64,000 nt of DNA from Hanleya hanleyi (taxonomy: Eukaryota; Mollusca; Polyplacophora; Lepidopleurida; Hanleyidae), in contig JAVTVY010019008.1 of the NCBI GenBank assembly GCA_036873755.1, positions 1 to 64,000 of the forward strand, in the 5' to 3' direction. A model generated the notes under the pieces. It saw only the letters and a list, made by a program, of their open reading frames with translations, did not search any database and was not told where the DNA came from. Positions 32,666 to 43,255 of this stretch are shown piece by piece (position 1 is the stretch's first letter; every line of letters begins with the position of its first letter). The translations under genes and the position numbers were made by a program.

Positions 32666-32954
32666 AGACCTCTGAAGCTCCCCTTTCTTTACTACTCCCG
32701 AGTGATCTATAAATAGAACAGGGTTTTTTTTTCAGAAAATTCTCGAAAAATTTACCCTGACAAAGAGAACGATGACCTACAAAACAGGGTTTTTTTCAGC
32801 TAAACACCCGTACAATGTCCCGGTGTAGAGCAATGACATCTTCCGGGACCACCATGTTTTATTCCCTGGAGTGAATGGATTGATACATAGACATTGTCGA
32901 TGTGTTAGTATTATATAATAGCATGGTACAATCTCGCGCAAGGATAAAACACTG

Positions 32955-33056
32955 GTATGCTAGGGCGTTAAGGCGTTAGGATAAGGCGTTAAGATGGGGC
33001 ATTAAGGCGTTAAGATAGAGCGTTAAGGCATAACGATGAGCGTTAAGGCGTTACTG
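32955..33056 (+). repeat. GCGTTAAG minisatellite
   Basis: At least eight irregularly spaced copies of GCGTTA(AG), such as GGCGTTAAGAT and AGCGTTAAGGC, lie inside the 2.5-kb element. Confidence 0.7.
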
Positions 33057-33299
33057 TAAAACTATCCACAAAGGTCACAGGGCAAATATACTGGGCTTCT
33101 GTTTTTTTCTACTACTAAAGGGCAACTGGATTACATCATCCCTTGACTTTTACTTCCCCGAAATTGAGAGACTACACTATCTCAACAACAATATTCTCAT
33201 TTCTATGACTCACTGGGTGTAAAGTCCGTTTTTTTCTGTGAAACATGCACCCACCCATGACTTGATCGGCCTGGAGGAGCTCTTCACATGAATACCCTC

Positions 33300-33870
33300 C
33301 CCGACCTAGAACGCCCAATATGGGCCCACCTCGATCCCAAAACGTCCATTCCAATGCCCTTTTCCCACCATTCCCTGCCTGCGCATGCGCCCATTGCGCT
33401 ACTTTTACTCCACACCAGTCCAGTTGGACGCTCCTTCATGAGAGCTTCAAAATGATACCCCATACGACCCAATCGGACCAATATGGGACCACCTCGACCC
33501 CAAAACATTCATTCCAGTACCCTTTTCCCACAATTTCCTGTCTGCGCATGCGCAGATTGTTGAAAACGGACAACACATTAGTCCAGTCGGATGGTGCCCA
33601 TGAATGCTTCACGATGACACCTCACACGGCCCAATCGGACCACTATTGGTCCGTCTCGACAGCAAAACGTCCATTCAAAGACACTTTTTCTACTGCGCAT
33701 GCGCAGATAAACCATATTCCCACCCCCACACCCATCCAGTTGGACGCTCCCCCACGAGTGTGTCAAACTGATACCTCACGCGAACCAATCGAACCACTAT
33801 GGGTCCACCTAGACCCCAAAACGTCCACTTCGATCTGCCGACCTACTGCACATGCCTCATCAGCACTTTT
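33300..33870 (+). repeat. Four roughly 160-bp tandem units with NRF1-type palindromes
   Basis: Units start near 33315, 33476, 33639 and 33795 with CAATATGGGCCCACCTCGA-like sequence. Three carry TGCGCATGCGC (near 33380, 33541 and 33700), the consensus of nuclear respiratory factor 1; the fourth has TGCACATGCC. A 247-codon open frame (33320-34063) spans the units, but they are imperfect and the frame has no known domain, so I do not call a gene. Confidence 0.65.
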
Positions 33871-34204
33871 CAACAAAAGTCAATGCATGGCCTCGAGACC
33901 CCTCCCATCGTGTTCTACAGCTCGAGATAAAGAAAACAAGGTGCCACATCCCATACCGCAAATGTCCATGAGTGGGTTCCCCATTCATTGTCCACTGCGC
34001 CAGAATGGACCTAACATGTCCACCCCTGACCTGCCTGAATTTTTCAGCCAAACCCCATACTAAAATCCACAAGAAAAAAAGAAAAAAAATTGACCACCCC
34101 AATACTTCCATACCGCAAATGGCCATGCGTGTGTTCCCGATTGGACCTACACCATAGCCTAATATAGATCTGTCCTTTGGGTATTTTCAACCTTGCCTAG
34201 TATA

Positions 34205-34277
34205 GGCTGACTCGTGGTGCAGTGGATAACGTGCCCGCTTCTGGAGCGCGCAGTGCTGGTTCGACTCCAGCTAAAAC
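34205..34277 (+). repeat. tRNA-like segment in the right TIR
   Basis: GGCTGACTCGTGGTGCAGTG, then GATAACG. Anticodon arm CCCGC-TTCTGGA-GCGCG and a fully paired T arm GCTGG-TTCGACT-CCAGC. The T stem differs in sequence from the left copy yet pairs. The acceptor stem does not pair. Confidence 0.5.
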
Positions 34278-34356
34278 CAAGAGGATTCCCCTTCTCTTGC
34301 TGTATGGCTATGTATGGGGGTTAAAACCCAGAAGCTATACCCGGGACCCTTGACTT

Positions 34357-34395
34357 GACGGCTGAATTATGAATGACGGACTAGACGCTTGTAAT
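34357..34395 (+). mobile_element. 39-bp stump of the Penelope-like retroelement
   Basis: Present in the right TIR but absent from the left TIR, between CTTGACT and TCGATTACCC. It matches the last bases of the retroelement copy ending at 36018 with one difference (GGCTGAATTATGAATGACGG, CGCTTGTAAT). An extreme 5' truncation explains it. Confidence 0.7.
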
Positions 34396-34718
34396 TCGAT
34401 TACCCACCGGGCATTGGCGGAGATGACCGGACATTGCCGAAGATTGCCGGACATTCCCGAAGTTTCAGGCAAAGCGACGACCCCCGTATTTGAAGTCTCG
34501 TTGACATGGAACTACTTTCTGTCCGCCGAGGCTTCTCCCCGGAAGCGACCGCATCACCGCCGGAAATGACCGCATCGCCGCGGAGGAATACATCCCCCGA
34601 GGTCACTTCCGGTCAAGTGAGCTTTGCCGGTACTATGGTGACCATGACCGCCATGTCACGCCAAAATTAGGTCGCTATAGTAGGTCAATGTGATTGAATT
34701 CATGCTTTATATACTACT

Positions 34719-34863
34719 CTCATTTATTGCGAATATCCCGCTTCTCGTTTGTCGCTTGTTTATTCTTGTTTCTAACGTCTATTTAATAATAAAAAACGTA
34801 TATCGGTGAATCTAAATCCAAATGATTCTTCAAATAAATTACGACATAAGGATTACAAAAATT
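34719..34863. other. Short spacer before the DIRS element
   Basis: Begins with the right target-site copy CTCATT. Otherwise AT-rich and without features. Confidence 0.4.
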
Positions 34864-34865
34864 AA

Positions 34866-34935
34866 ACATTCATAAACAATGTTACTATTTATTATCAAAT
34901 CAAACCTGCTATTGCTTAGCCTTAATCCTCCGTTT
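34866..34935. repeat. DIRS right (3') inverted terminal repeat
   Basis: ACATTCATAAACAATG, an AT-rich stretch, then CCTGCTATTGCTTAGCCTTA. The inner half is complementary to the left end at 42251-42280. Confidence 0.7.
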
Positions 34936-35078
34936 ATTGCAGAATAAAAGTTATGGGAGCTCAGTCGGGTTGCTCTGCACCTGCGCTCTCAGGAAAACCT
35001 CCTCTTTCTTACTCCTGCAGCCTGTAGTGTGTGTTTGTGCAAGGCCGTAGAGTGAGAGGTAGGATGGGTGGGCAATCA

Positions 35079-35173
35079 AAGCAATAGCAGGTTTGATTTG
35101 ATAATAAATAGTAACATTGTTTATAAATGTATAATATTTATTTGCTCAAGTCGACACCTGCTATTGCTTAGCC
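35079..35173. repeat. DIRS internal complementary region
   Basis: The first half (GCAATAGCAGGTTTGATTTG to TTATAAATGT) is complementary to the right end at 34866-34917. The second half (ATTTATTTGCTCAAGTCGAC, then ACCTGCTATTGCTTAGCC) is complementary to the left end at 42264-42300. Confidence 0.8.
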
Positions 35174-35524
35174 ACACTCCCAACAGATGGAGGTAGGGAC
35201 CTCAGCCTTGTTATAGTTCCTGTAGTTAGCAGAGTAACCGCTGAGATGATCACGGACGTGGCACACTAAATACTCGACAGAGGGACCCGGGTCGGAGACG
35301 CTGTGGGTAGTCATGGAGTAAATCAGTAACAGATTGTGAATGTGACCACCAATTACTCGTCCTAGAAACCGCGATCGTGGATGTGGTGCACAATATTACC
35401 CGACGAAGGAACTCGGGCCGGAGGCGCTATGAGTATTCGTGTGGTAAGCAATGTATAACGGATAGAAGGGTCATGTACATACCAGGCAACATCGTATACA
35501 AGGTGACCATCTTATACCACTAAG

Positions 35525-35830
35525 TCCAATTGCCGTCTTACGCCAACTCTCTGTACTTTAGTCCCTTGTTACTGACACCAATAAACCTGAAATAATACTC
35601 ACGGATGTGTCAGGTCTTGTAAGATGTCTTGTGAGTTGACTGCAGCTGACTTTCTTGTGATGATCATGTAAGTTGGTCTTATTTGCCGTCTTACACCAAC
35701 TCTCTGTACTTTAAACCTGAAACTGACACAAATATACCTAAATGCAAATACTCACCATTGTGTCAGGTCTTGTAAGATGTCTTGTGAGTTGGCAACTGGC
35801 TGACCTGTTGAGGTGATCATGTACTGTGGT
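35525..35830. repeat. Two direct repeats of about 150 bp in the DIRS 3' region
   Basis: TGCCGTCTTACGCCAACTCT, CTGTACTTTA and CAGGTCTTGTAAGATGTCTT, GTGAGTTG recur about 155 bp apart. Non-coding. Confidence 0.65.
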
Positions 35831-36017
35831 GGACATGTGAGATGGCTGACTAGCTGCGATGATGCCCCCCCCCCTTTTTTTTTGGAAAAGCTACTGGACC
35901 ACATGCTGGGCAGCCACCAGCGGCCCAAGTGTGGTCACTCTATCTGATTGCTCTGACATGTCTCTCAGATAGAAGTCGGTAAAAGTTGAATTAGGCACTC
36001 CAAGCACAGGACTGGAC

Positions 36018-37110
36018 AATTACAAGCGTCTGGTCCGTCATTCATAATTCAGCCGTCGTCCATTAGACAATATCCGCGTCCATAATCCAAAGACCTATTC
36101 CATATTCCATATAACAGTATTAGCATCGAATTCAAAAAGACAATCATAGTATACATAGTATAAGAGAGAAGCGGTCAACAGTTTTCAATGATGTCAGCAA
36201 GACATCATGAGGTTCCAAAAATATCACATCCGTATCGCTGATCAGTATTCTTAATCCATAATATTCGTTGTAAAGTCGTCATCTAAAGAATGATGTATCT
36301 CAGTCACGCTTTGATTGTGCCTGTTCATATGAGTACCATGAGGATCTTGAAGTACATGGGTTGATAAGGCCCCTAGCCCCGGGTTAAGCGGAATTAGACA
36401 CAAGTTACGAAACGTAATGCCATAGATCTTGCACGCTACGCTCACATTTTGCTATCAGCATGCGATATGTATGGCCAAATTTGAGAAACTTTGAGTGGAG
36501 GCGCTTGGTGGTGTAGCCCTGTTTTATAAGTTTCTGCAACAATGTTTTGGGACGTTGATTAAAATCGTCACATTTAACACAGGATCTAGCAAATGCTACT
36601 AGGCGTGATATGTATACGCCATATGCAGGTCCCACTGGAATATTACTGTCCAGAAAGGGATAGCTTACGATGTCGAAATTGTAATCATCTCTTTTGTCAT
36701 ACAATCGACGAGAGAGAAGGCCCGCTTCATTTTTATAGAGATATAGGTCTAGATACGATGTGCCTGTAGGGTTATCTGTAGTTTCCTTCAAATCCAGTGA
36801 AGGTGGATATATATCCTTCACTGCGTCATTTATATAGCGATTATCCACAATGAGAAGATCGTCTATATAGCGTTTGGTGAATGAGAAGGAACGGGCTTTG
36901 AATGGATCGGTTTTTGAAAGCGCCTGCATATAGTCGTATTCATAAGAGAACAGATATAGGTCAGCCAATAGGGGTGCACAAAGAGTACCCATTGGAATGC
37001 CTATATGCTGTTGATATATTGTGTTGCCAAATTTCACATAGGTATTTTTAATGAGAAATTCAAGCAACAATGTCTTCCAAGGATAAGTTCTTTCATAAAG
37101 GCCATGATGT
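36018..37110 (-). mobile_element. Penelope-like retroelement inserted in the DIRS recombinase
   Basis: It divides the recombinase frame. It contains the reverse-transcriptase fragment 36405-37121 and a 3' region with matches at 5.5, 12.5, 17.3-17.6 and 34.4 kb. It ends in CTTGTAATT at 36018. The 5' end is truncated. The exact 5' junction, between about 37100 and 37112, is uncertain. Confidence 0.75.
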
Positions 37111-37121
37111 AGCGATGGCAC
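36405..37121 (-). pseudogene. Reverse-transcriptase fragment, Penelope-like
   Basis: About 235 residues with RT motifs: HIGIPMGTLCAPLLADLYL (fingers/palm), FTKRYIDDLLIVDN with catalytic Y-x-D-D, SYLDLYLYKNEAG, YDKRDDYNF and SNIPVGPAYGVYISRLVAFA. The first dozen codons read out of DIRS sequence and are not native. No GIY-YIG endonuclease is visible after it. The IPMGT and YIDD pattern is that of Penelope-like RTs common in invertebrate genomes; another RT lineage is possible. Confidence 0.75.
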
Positions 37122-37835
37122 GAATTACATGGGAAGAAGCAGAGGCCAGAAGTGGGGGAGCGTCAAGGGCGAGTTGGTATGTCCACTTAATGGTCTTCTT
37201 CAACCAAGACGCCACAGTATTCTTGGTGATGTCACGAACCACAGCTGGATGAAGAGACAGGAATAACAGTCGACGAGATCCCCGACCAGGGTCGGTACGA
37301 GTGAGGTAGTGATGTATAGCTCGTACAGGACATAACAGGATGTCGTCATCAAGGCCACGAACAAAGTCTGTTAATGCAGGGATAGAGTACAAACGTTGAG
37401 CACAAGGACCTTGGCGCACAGCCTCATTTTTGGCGATGAACTCTGGAACGGGACGGAAAGAGATGCGAGACCAACCTGCCGTCCAGGTCAACGACTTCTT
37501 CTCCAGGGCGTGAAGCTCGGATACTCTAGAAGCCAAAGCGAAGGCCGACAGGAAAGCAGTCTTGTAGGAAACAGCTTTAGTAGAGGCTGACTGTAGAGGT
37601 TCGAAAGGTGGATGAAGCAGAGCACTAAGAACCACACCAATATCCCACTTCGGTAACAGTTGTCGAGTACGGCGAGACTGTAAAGCGAAGGCATGTAGGA
37701 GAGCAGAGATGTCATTCAGACTAATGTCGATGCCGGTCGAAAGACGTAAAACCCTAGCCAAAGCTGACCGATACCCCTCAATGGTGCTGATTTGAAACCT
37801 CTTATCTCGATGTAGGTGAAGGAGGAAGTCAGCTA

Positions 37836-40161
37836 CTAAGGAAAGAGAGGCAGAGTCGGGATCGGTGTCACATTCTCGGCACCAGGAGACGAAATAAGCC
37901 CATTTTGATAGATAGAGCTGCGATGTGGAAGATCGATTGGCTGAAACCATCGTCTCTGCAACTTCTGCTGAAAATCCTTGGACTGTAAGTGCACTCTGGA
38001 TAGTCTGTAGACGTGTAAGTTGAGCCAGCGTGGGTTGTGATGGATTATCCTGTGAGGTTGGCGCAACAGGCTGGGCCAAACTGGAAGGCGACATGGAGGG
38101 GCGGTGAGAAGCGGAACCAAAGCCGGAAACCACAGACGACGAGGCCACCACGGAACTACAAGCAGGATGGCGCAGTCGTGCTGAGCAATCTTTTGAAGAA
38201 CTTCCTGAAGCAGGGCAATGGGAGGGTAGGCATATGCCAGGAAGTTGTCCCAGCTGATTGAGAGAGCATCGATGGCAAAAGCTCGAGAGTCCAGAATCGA
38301 GCTGACGAAGAGGGCGAGCTGCGCATTGTTCCTCGTCGCAAACAGATCAATCAAGGGAGTCTCCCAGATGCTGTTGATACGATGGAAGACCTCCGGATGA
38401 AGCTGCCATTTGGTCTGAAGCCCGGTGTCGGGACGAGAAAGGCGATCCGCTAAGACATTGAGCCGACCCAGAACATGGCGAGCAGTGAGATGGCAGTGAT
38501 GTATGAGGGCCCAGTCAAAAAGATCCCACACCAGACGAAACGTTGAGAAAGATCGGGTGGTACCCATCTTGTTGATGTGAGCAATGACAGTAGAGTTGTC
38601 CGTTGCGATGAGAAGGGGCGAATTCACGAGATGACAACTCCAATGCTGAACTGCTAGGATGACTGCCTTCATCTCCAGAAGGTTGATATGAAGTCTGGCA
38701 TCCAACATCGACCATCTGCCGGACACCTCCAGGCCGTCCAGATGGGCTCCCCAACCGGTCTCGGAAGCATCGGTGTAGAGATGGTGATCCGGAGTTGGAG
38801 ATCGGAACGGAACTCCCTGCATGACGTTGTGGCGGGACTGCCACCAAATCAGATGTGGATGTAGAGACGTCAATATCGGCACTAATGGATTGAGGGATGA
38901 CGTCTGAAGATAAGGAGACAGATGGTACTGCAGCGACCGAACTTGGAGTCGTTCGTAATGAGTAAGGTCCTGCGTGGATGTAAGTAGCCCTAGAAGGCAT
39001 TGCCAAAGCTGAAGAGGCTGATGAGTTGATGACAAAAACCTTAGTACCAACGCCTGAATTTTGGTCCAACGGTCTTCCGGGGGATGAACCACTTGATGGA
39101 GAGTGTCGAAAACTGCCCCATTGTAACGATGAAGTTGTGCTGGTACCAGCTCTGACTTCTGAGGGTGAGGAATGAACCCGAGATGTCGCAGAACGAGCAG
39201 GGTAAACCGGATCTGAGCGTTGAGAAGAGACTTGTCCGCTGCCCACATGAGGATGTCGTCTATGTAAACCTTGATGTGAATGCCCCATAGATGGAGAAAC
39301 CCCATGACTGGAGAAGTGATACGGGTGAAAAGCCATGGAGCGTTGTTGACTCTCAAACGGGAGGACTTGCCACTCGAACTGACGACCATTGATGGTGAAT
39401 CGTAGGAAAATCCGATGACGAGGATGAATGGGTATATGGAGATATGTGTCTTGCAAATCGATGGAGGCCAACCAATCCCGGTGATGTACGCAGGCCCGGA
39501 TCGATGAGACTGACGTCATCTTGAAATGAGGCGGTGGTGACAGGTGAAGTTTGTTGAGCCGCCTGAGATCGATGATCATACGCTTTTGATCAGAATCTTT
39601 CTTCGGAACAAGGAAGACATGACTGTGGAAACCGACGCTGTCCTCGGCTTGAGGCAACTCTCTGATGGCACCTTTGGCGATGAGCGTGGTGACAGAGGAA
39701 AGAAGCGTCTGAACGTGTCCTGCGGGAACTGGCAGTAGAGAAGGACGAGGTCGAGAGATGAGTCTGGGTTGGGACTGGAAGAGGAATCCGTTTTTCAATG
39801 TCTCGAGAACCCAGACGTCGTCTGTAATGAGCTGCCAATTCTCCCAGAAGTGTTGCAAACGGCCGCCGACGACCTGATGACTGAAAGGACGGAAGGCGGA
39901 CAGATGAAAATCTATGGTACGAGGATGGGAGATGGACTGCAGATAGTCACTTGTTGGAAGCACCTCTCCCTCTGAAAGACTTCCCACGCGTGGTGCGACG
40001 GCCACGGGAATGTGAAGACTTGTCAAAGGCACGAAAATTACCAGGAGGGAAACCCTCTCGATGGAAAGACCTGGATGCTTGATTCCGATTTGACCTCCGG
40101 TCAAAGGAAAATGCTGGACGCCGAGCCGCTGCGGAAAGGAGTCTATAAGTCCTCTCCTCAC
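37836..40161 (-). pseudogene. DIRS reverse transcriptase - RNase H, frameshifted
   Basis: Frame 38515-40161 has KGAIRELP, SHVFLVPKKD, MIIDLRRLNK and ASIDLQDTYLHIPIH (RT palm Asp). Near 39360-39390 the reading shifts to frame 37836-39389, which continues the RT with VYIDDILMWA (catalytic Y-x-D-D) and then RNase H (YTDASETGWGAH, LLEMKAV, ATDNSTV, NVLADRLSR: the D-E-D-D set). A conserved DIRS tail follows (IDLFATRNNAQ, IDALSISW, VVPWWP). Its end overlaps the recombinase start in another frame, as is usual in DIRS elements. Confidence 0.88.
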
Positions 40162-42046
40162 GAATAGCAGGCATGACAGACTCGATTACGTTGTTGAAGA
40201 CAGACTTAGAAGTTAACGGCTGATGCAACAGTTGGTTTATCGCAAAAACCGGAACATCCGACTTAGTGTCGCGAAGCAATGCTTTTCGCTGTACCTGAAG
40301 AAGCGAGACATAAGAAAAAGCACCTCCCTCAATATGACGATTAGACTTGTTGAGTGTGTCAATAAAACCTCATAAGTAAGCAAGGCGACCAGGAGACAAA
40401 AGAGCCGAACCATGCAAGCAACATCTCCAGAAGATTATCAACAACTTTGACGGGAAACCCAAGGGAAGATGATTTAGAAATCTCCAAAACTTTACCCAAA
40501 TCCCGATCACGTCTGGGAGGTTTGTCTGGAAGAACGCCATCATGGAGTTGGTAAAACGAAAAAGTGGGTTTCTTAAACTTGTTGTCATCCTCCAGCTGAC
40601 GATCAAAGATAACACAATTAGACGCCCAAGCCAGAGACGGTGCACAAGTAAGGGATGTCGTAGGCGAAACAGACGAGAAAGCGGAAGAAGCCGCTGTCGC
40701 ACACTTAACTCTAGAACGAGAAGATGAAGGGACAGCAGTAGTAGTCGACGCATCTACAGAATTGTTAGAAGAAGGTGAAGAATCCCGACTAGAAGACGAA
40801 GACGCTGAAGTCGAGCGCCATTCAGGCGAACAACCGTCGGTGCCTCGATGAGAAGCAGACAACAAACGATCAAGAGACTGATCCAGAAATGGAGTCCGGG
40901 AATGTCGAACTTAAAGGAGGTGTAGAAGAACGACGTGGTGAACGGCGTTGTGGCGTACGGGAACAGCGAACAGGTATACGAGAACGCCGTGCCGGCGTAC
41001 GGGAACGACATTGTGGTGTACGAGAATGACGTACAGATGTAAGTGAACGACATGCTAACGTACGGGAACAGTGTTGAGGCGTACGTGAATGACGAACAGG
41101 CGAACGAGAACGACGTACAGGTGTATGAGAACGACGTGACGGCATATTGGGACGTCGTTGTGGTGTAACATAACGACATAATGGCGAACGAGAATAGCAT
41201 TGCGGAGAACGGGAACGGCGTTGTGATGTACGAGAACATCACTTAGGTGAATGGGAACGACGTTGTGGCGTACAAGAACGACGTTGTAAGAAATCAACTG
41301 AAGTTGAACCCGAAGGCTGTAAATCCGAAACTCAAAAAGTCGCAGTAGAGTCCGAACGAACAGCTGTAGTCCGCGAAGCTGTTTTGGACAAAACAGCTGT
41401 AGAAGAAAGCCGAGATTTAAAACACAGAGGCGAAGTCGAAATGCGTCGAAGCTTTTTCTTTTTCATAGATCTAGACTGTGGAAAGACGTCCGACAATAGA
41501 TTGGGCGAAGTAGTAACCCGCGAAGCTGAAATCTTTTGTTCTTCGATAACAAAAGACTACTCAGAAAAGGCCGGTCGCTTGGAGACAGGATCCTTTGTTG
41601 TCGCAAACAAAGGAACGGACTTAGTCACCGACCCGCCAGACGAGTTCTTACCACCACGACCTAGACTGTCTGGAAATTTGTCAATATCGACCTGTCTAAC
41701 TACACCACTAGGGGGAATGGTAGGACTGAGAAGACGAGATACTTCCAAACGTGAACTAGGAAGATCTTCATTAAATTTAAATTCCCCGATGAGAGCAATT
41801 TCGTTTTGATGTCTCTCGTCGCCAGATAAACTAAGGTCCTCAGAAGCCCATAACAAGAACGCCCGTCTAGCCTGGGCATAATTCTTCCAGGTAGCGTCGT
41901 CCCAGTTCAGGCACTCCATACACGTGGCCTGTCGATAGCAAAGATGTCCTTTGCATGAGAAACAGAATGCACGAGTCCAAAACAGACCAAAAACGCCGAC
42001 AAGAACAGCAAGATTTAGAATTCACAGGGACAGTAAGATCCGACAT
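39947..42046 (-). pseudogene. DIRS gag-like gene, several frameshifts
   Basis: It begins near ATG 42046 (MSDLTVPVN) with a Cys-rich N-terminus (SCCSC, then in a shifted frame CFSCKGHLC, ATCMECLNW), the C-x2-C signature of DIRS gag proteins. Pieces continue as 41557-41919, an SR/RS-repeat region, 40359-40865 (PDKPPRRDRDLGKVLE) and 39947-40279, ending in SHSRGRRTTRGKSFRGRG, an RG-rich nucleic-acid-binding tail. At least three frame changes are needed, so it is inactive. Confidence 0.7.
40925..41300 (-). repeat. Tandem RS-type coding repeat in gag
   Basis: Degenerate 15-30-bp units encode RSRTP.R, HSRTPQ and CRSRTPAR on the minus strand. The repeat resembles SR-protein tails and probably expanded by slippage. 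Confidence 0.7.
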
Positions 42047-42242
42047 TGTGATCCAAGTAAACTGCAAGTAATTAGCTTAGAGAAATAACACCAGGTTATG
42101 TCCAAACTAGCAAAGATAGGAACTCCGTCAAAACACAACTGCACGCGAGCAGTTGCAGGAAGAAAGAGGCGGTTTTCATGAGCACGCAGGTGCAGAGCAA
42201 CCCGACTGAGCTCCCTAAGGGGAGATTTTCTTCTGCAAATGG

Positions 42243-42300
42243 AATCTCCTACGGAGGATTAAGGCTAAGCAATAGCAGGTGTCGATTTGAGCAATAAATA
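42243..42300. repeat. DIRS left (5') inverted terminal repeat
   Basis: ACGGAGGATTAAGGCTAAGC, AATAGCAGG is complementary to the right end. The outer GTCGATTTGAGCAATAAATA is complementary to the second half of the internal complementary region at 35130-35173. Confidence 0.7.
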
Positions 42301-43063
42301 AGAGACGTTCGGTGACTATCACTATCAAATTGAGAGCGCCCCACCTCATTCGGTACCTGATAACATATGTGGTGAAAGTTCCTAGCTGCCAGGCTATTTT
42401 CCGCATTACGGTAAGTTCCCTAAGTGTTCGCGACCCTAAGTAAATTCGAAAACGGGCATTTTTCGCCAAGTCACGCAACACTGTTCCCTAAGTAATCGAA
42501 AACGGCCCATTCACGAAAAACTGCGGTCATAACTATTCGAAAATCCCCCATTTATCGTGGTTGCGAGATTGATAATATCGTGGGTTAATGCTGTTGTGCG
42601 ATGGAAAAACTTCCAGATCAAAGAGTTTCCTTAGAATTAGTTTTTGATAAAACTTGCATTTTTTTAGCATTTTGAACATAACCAATTGTAACAACTAAGT
42701 TGATTTTCATTATGTCTCAAACAAAATGTATGTTTGAACTGCGATTTCTCATGGTCATTAAATTGAGAATATTGCCGGTTACGGGATCGTGTGATATTAA
42801 ACATTGCCGATTGAAGAGAGCATATGCGTTCGATATTATACTGAAAATATCAAAATGAAGAACTGGAAGTTACGTTTCATCCGGTCTTAACAAAATATAT
42901 TGCTGAAGTTTGACCGGACATTTGAACTACAGATTTTCTTAGTCGCAGGTATGGCAGGCTTGGCGTTTTTATACCATGGTACAAAATAATTTATAGGATG
43001 CCTGAAAACATTTTATACCTTGGTATATATTATTTTATACCATGTTACAAAATACCAAATCAT

Positions 43064-43255
43064 GGCAGGGATGGCCAACAATAAGCAATCTCAACCATCC
43101 TCTCACTGATGTCAAGGCACTCTCCAAGTTTAAAGTCGATCGCTTCAATAGTTCTCGAGTTATTGGTCGGACAAGAAATTTGCAACGGAATGATGGAAGG
43201 ATGGAATAGGGATGCCAAGAGTTTCTAAGTCCCTCCCACTTATGTGGCGGGGGAC
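43064..43255 (+). repeat. Single hairpin-ended unit related to the 45-47 kb array
   Basis: CTCTCCAAGTTTAAAGTCGA, TCG.TTCAATAGTTCTCGAG resembles the 157-bp unit. It ends in the hairpin GTCCCTCCCAC-TTAT-GTGGCGGGGGAC at 43229-43255, as at 47115-47142. Confidence 0.6.

Larger units (their letters stand above)
32191..34718. mobile_element. 2.5-kb non-autonomous relative of the 13-kb element
   Basis: The ends AGTAGTAGAG (32191) and ATACTACT (to 34718) match the termini of the 13-kb element. The TIRs share ATTGACCTACT about 30 bp in and an E-box-rich GACGATCACGTGA. Flanks CTCGTT (32185-32190) and CTCATT (34719-34724) are a 6-bp target duplication with one change, the size made by Polinton-type integrases. 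The interior holds a minisatellite and NRF1-type repeats, with no polymerase or other recognised gene. Confidence 0.75.
34188..34718 (-). repeat. Right TIR of the 2.5-kb element
   Basis: Inverted copy of 32191-32665 that additionally contains a 39-bp retroelement fragment at 34357-34395. The outer end is ATACTACT. Confidence 0.75.
35891..38151 (-). pseudogene. DIRS tyrosine recombinase, interrupted
   Basis: The main frame 37093-38151 shows a core-binding-like half (STSQLYLSKWAYFVSWC) and a catalytic half with the first Arg in ASRVSELHAL and H-x-x-R in SHVIRAIATSW. There a retroelement begins. The missing C-terminus is found on its far side: IVQSCAWSA, then NSTFTDFYLRDM with the nucleophilic Tyr codon at 35969-35971, then GPLVAAQHVV and the stop at 35891, with one more frameshift between. 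The enzyme integrates circular DNA without target duplication. Confidence 0.85.
34866..42300 (-). mobile_element. DIRS-type tyrosine-recombinase retrotransposon
   Basis: Minus-strand order gag-like, reverse transcriptase plus RNase H, then tyrosine recombinase. Inverted ends share CCTGCTATTGCTTAGCCTTA, followed by ATCCTCCGT, at 34907-34935 and 42251-42280. An internal complementary region at 35079-35173 fuses the complements of both outer ends. This is the diagnostic DIRS structure, which templates a circular intermediate. All three genes carry frameshifts and the recombinase is interrupted by another retroelement, so this copy is dead. Confidence 0.9.

Noticed and set aside
33320..34063. 247-codon frame as a gene of the 2.5-kb element
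   Set aside because: It spans imperfect tandem repeats, has no known domain, and composition follows the repeat.
40754..41297. Repeat array at 41 kb as a CRISPR array or separate minisatellite gene
   Set aside because: Units are degenerate with no unique spacers of constant length. In the gag frame they encode RS-type repeats.
36018..42300. A single retroelement carrying RT, recombinase and a second RT
   Set aside because: The second RT interrupts the recombinase, whose C-terminus with the catalytic Tyr reappears beyond it. It is a nested insertion.
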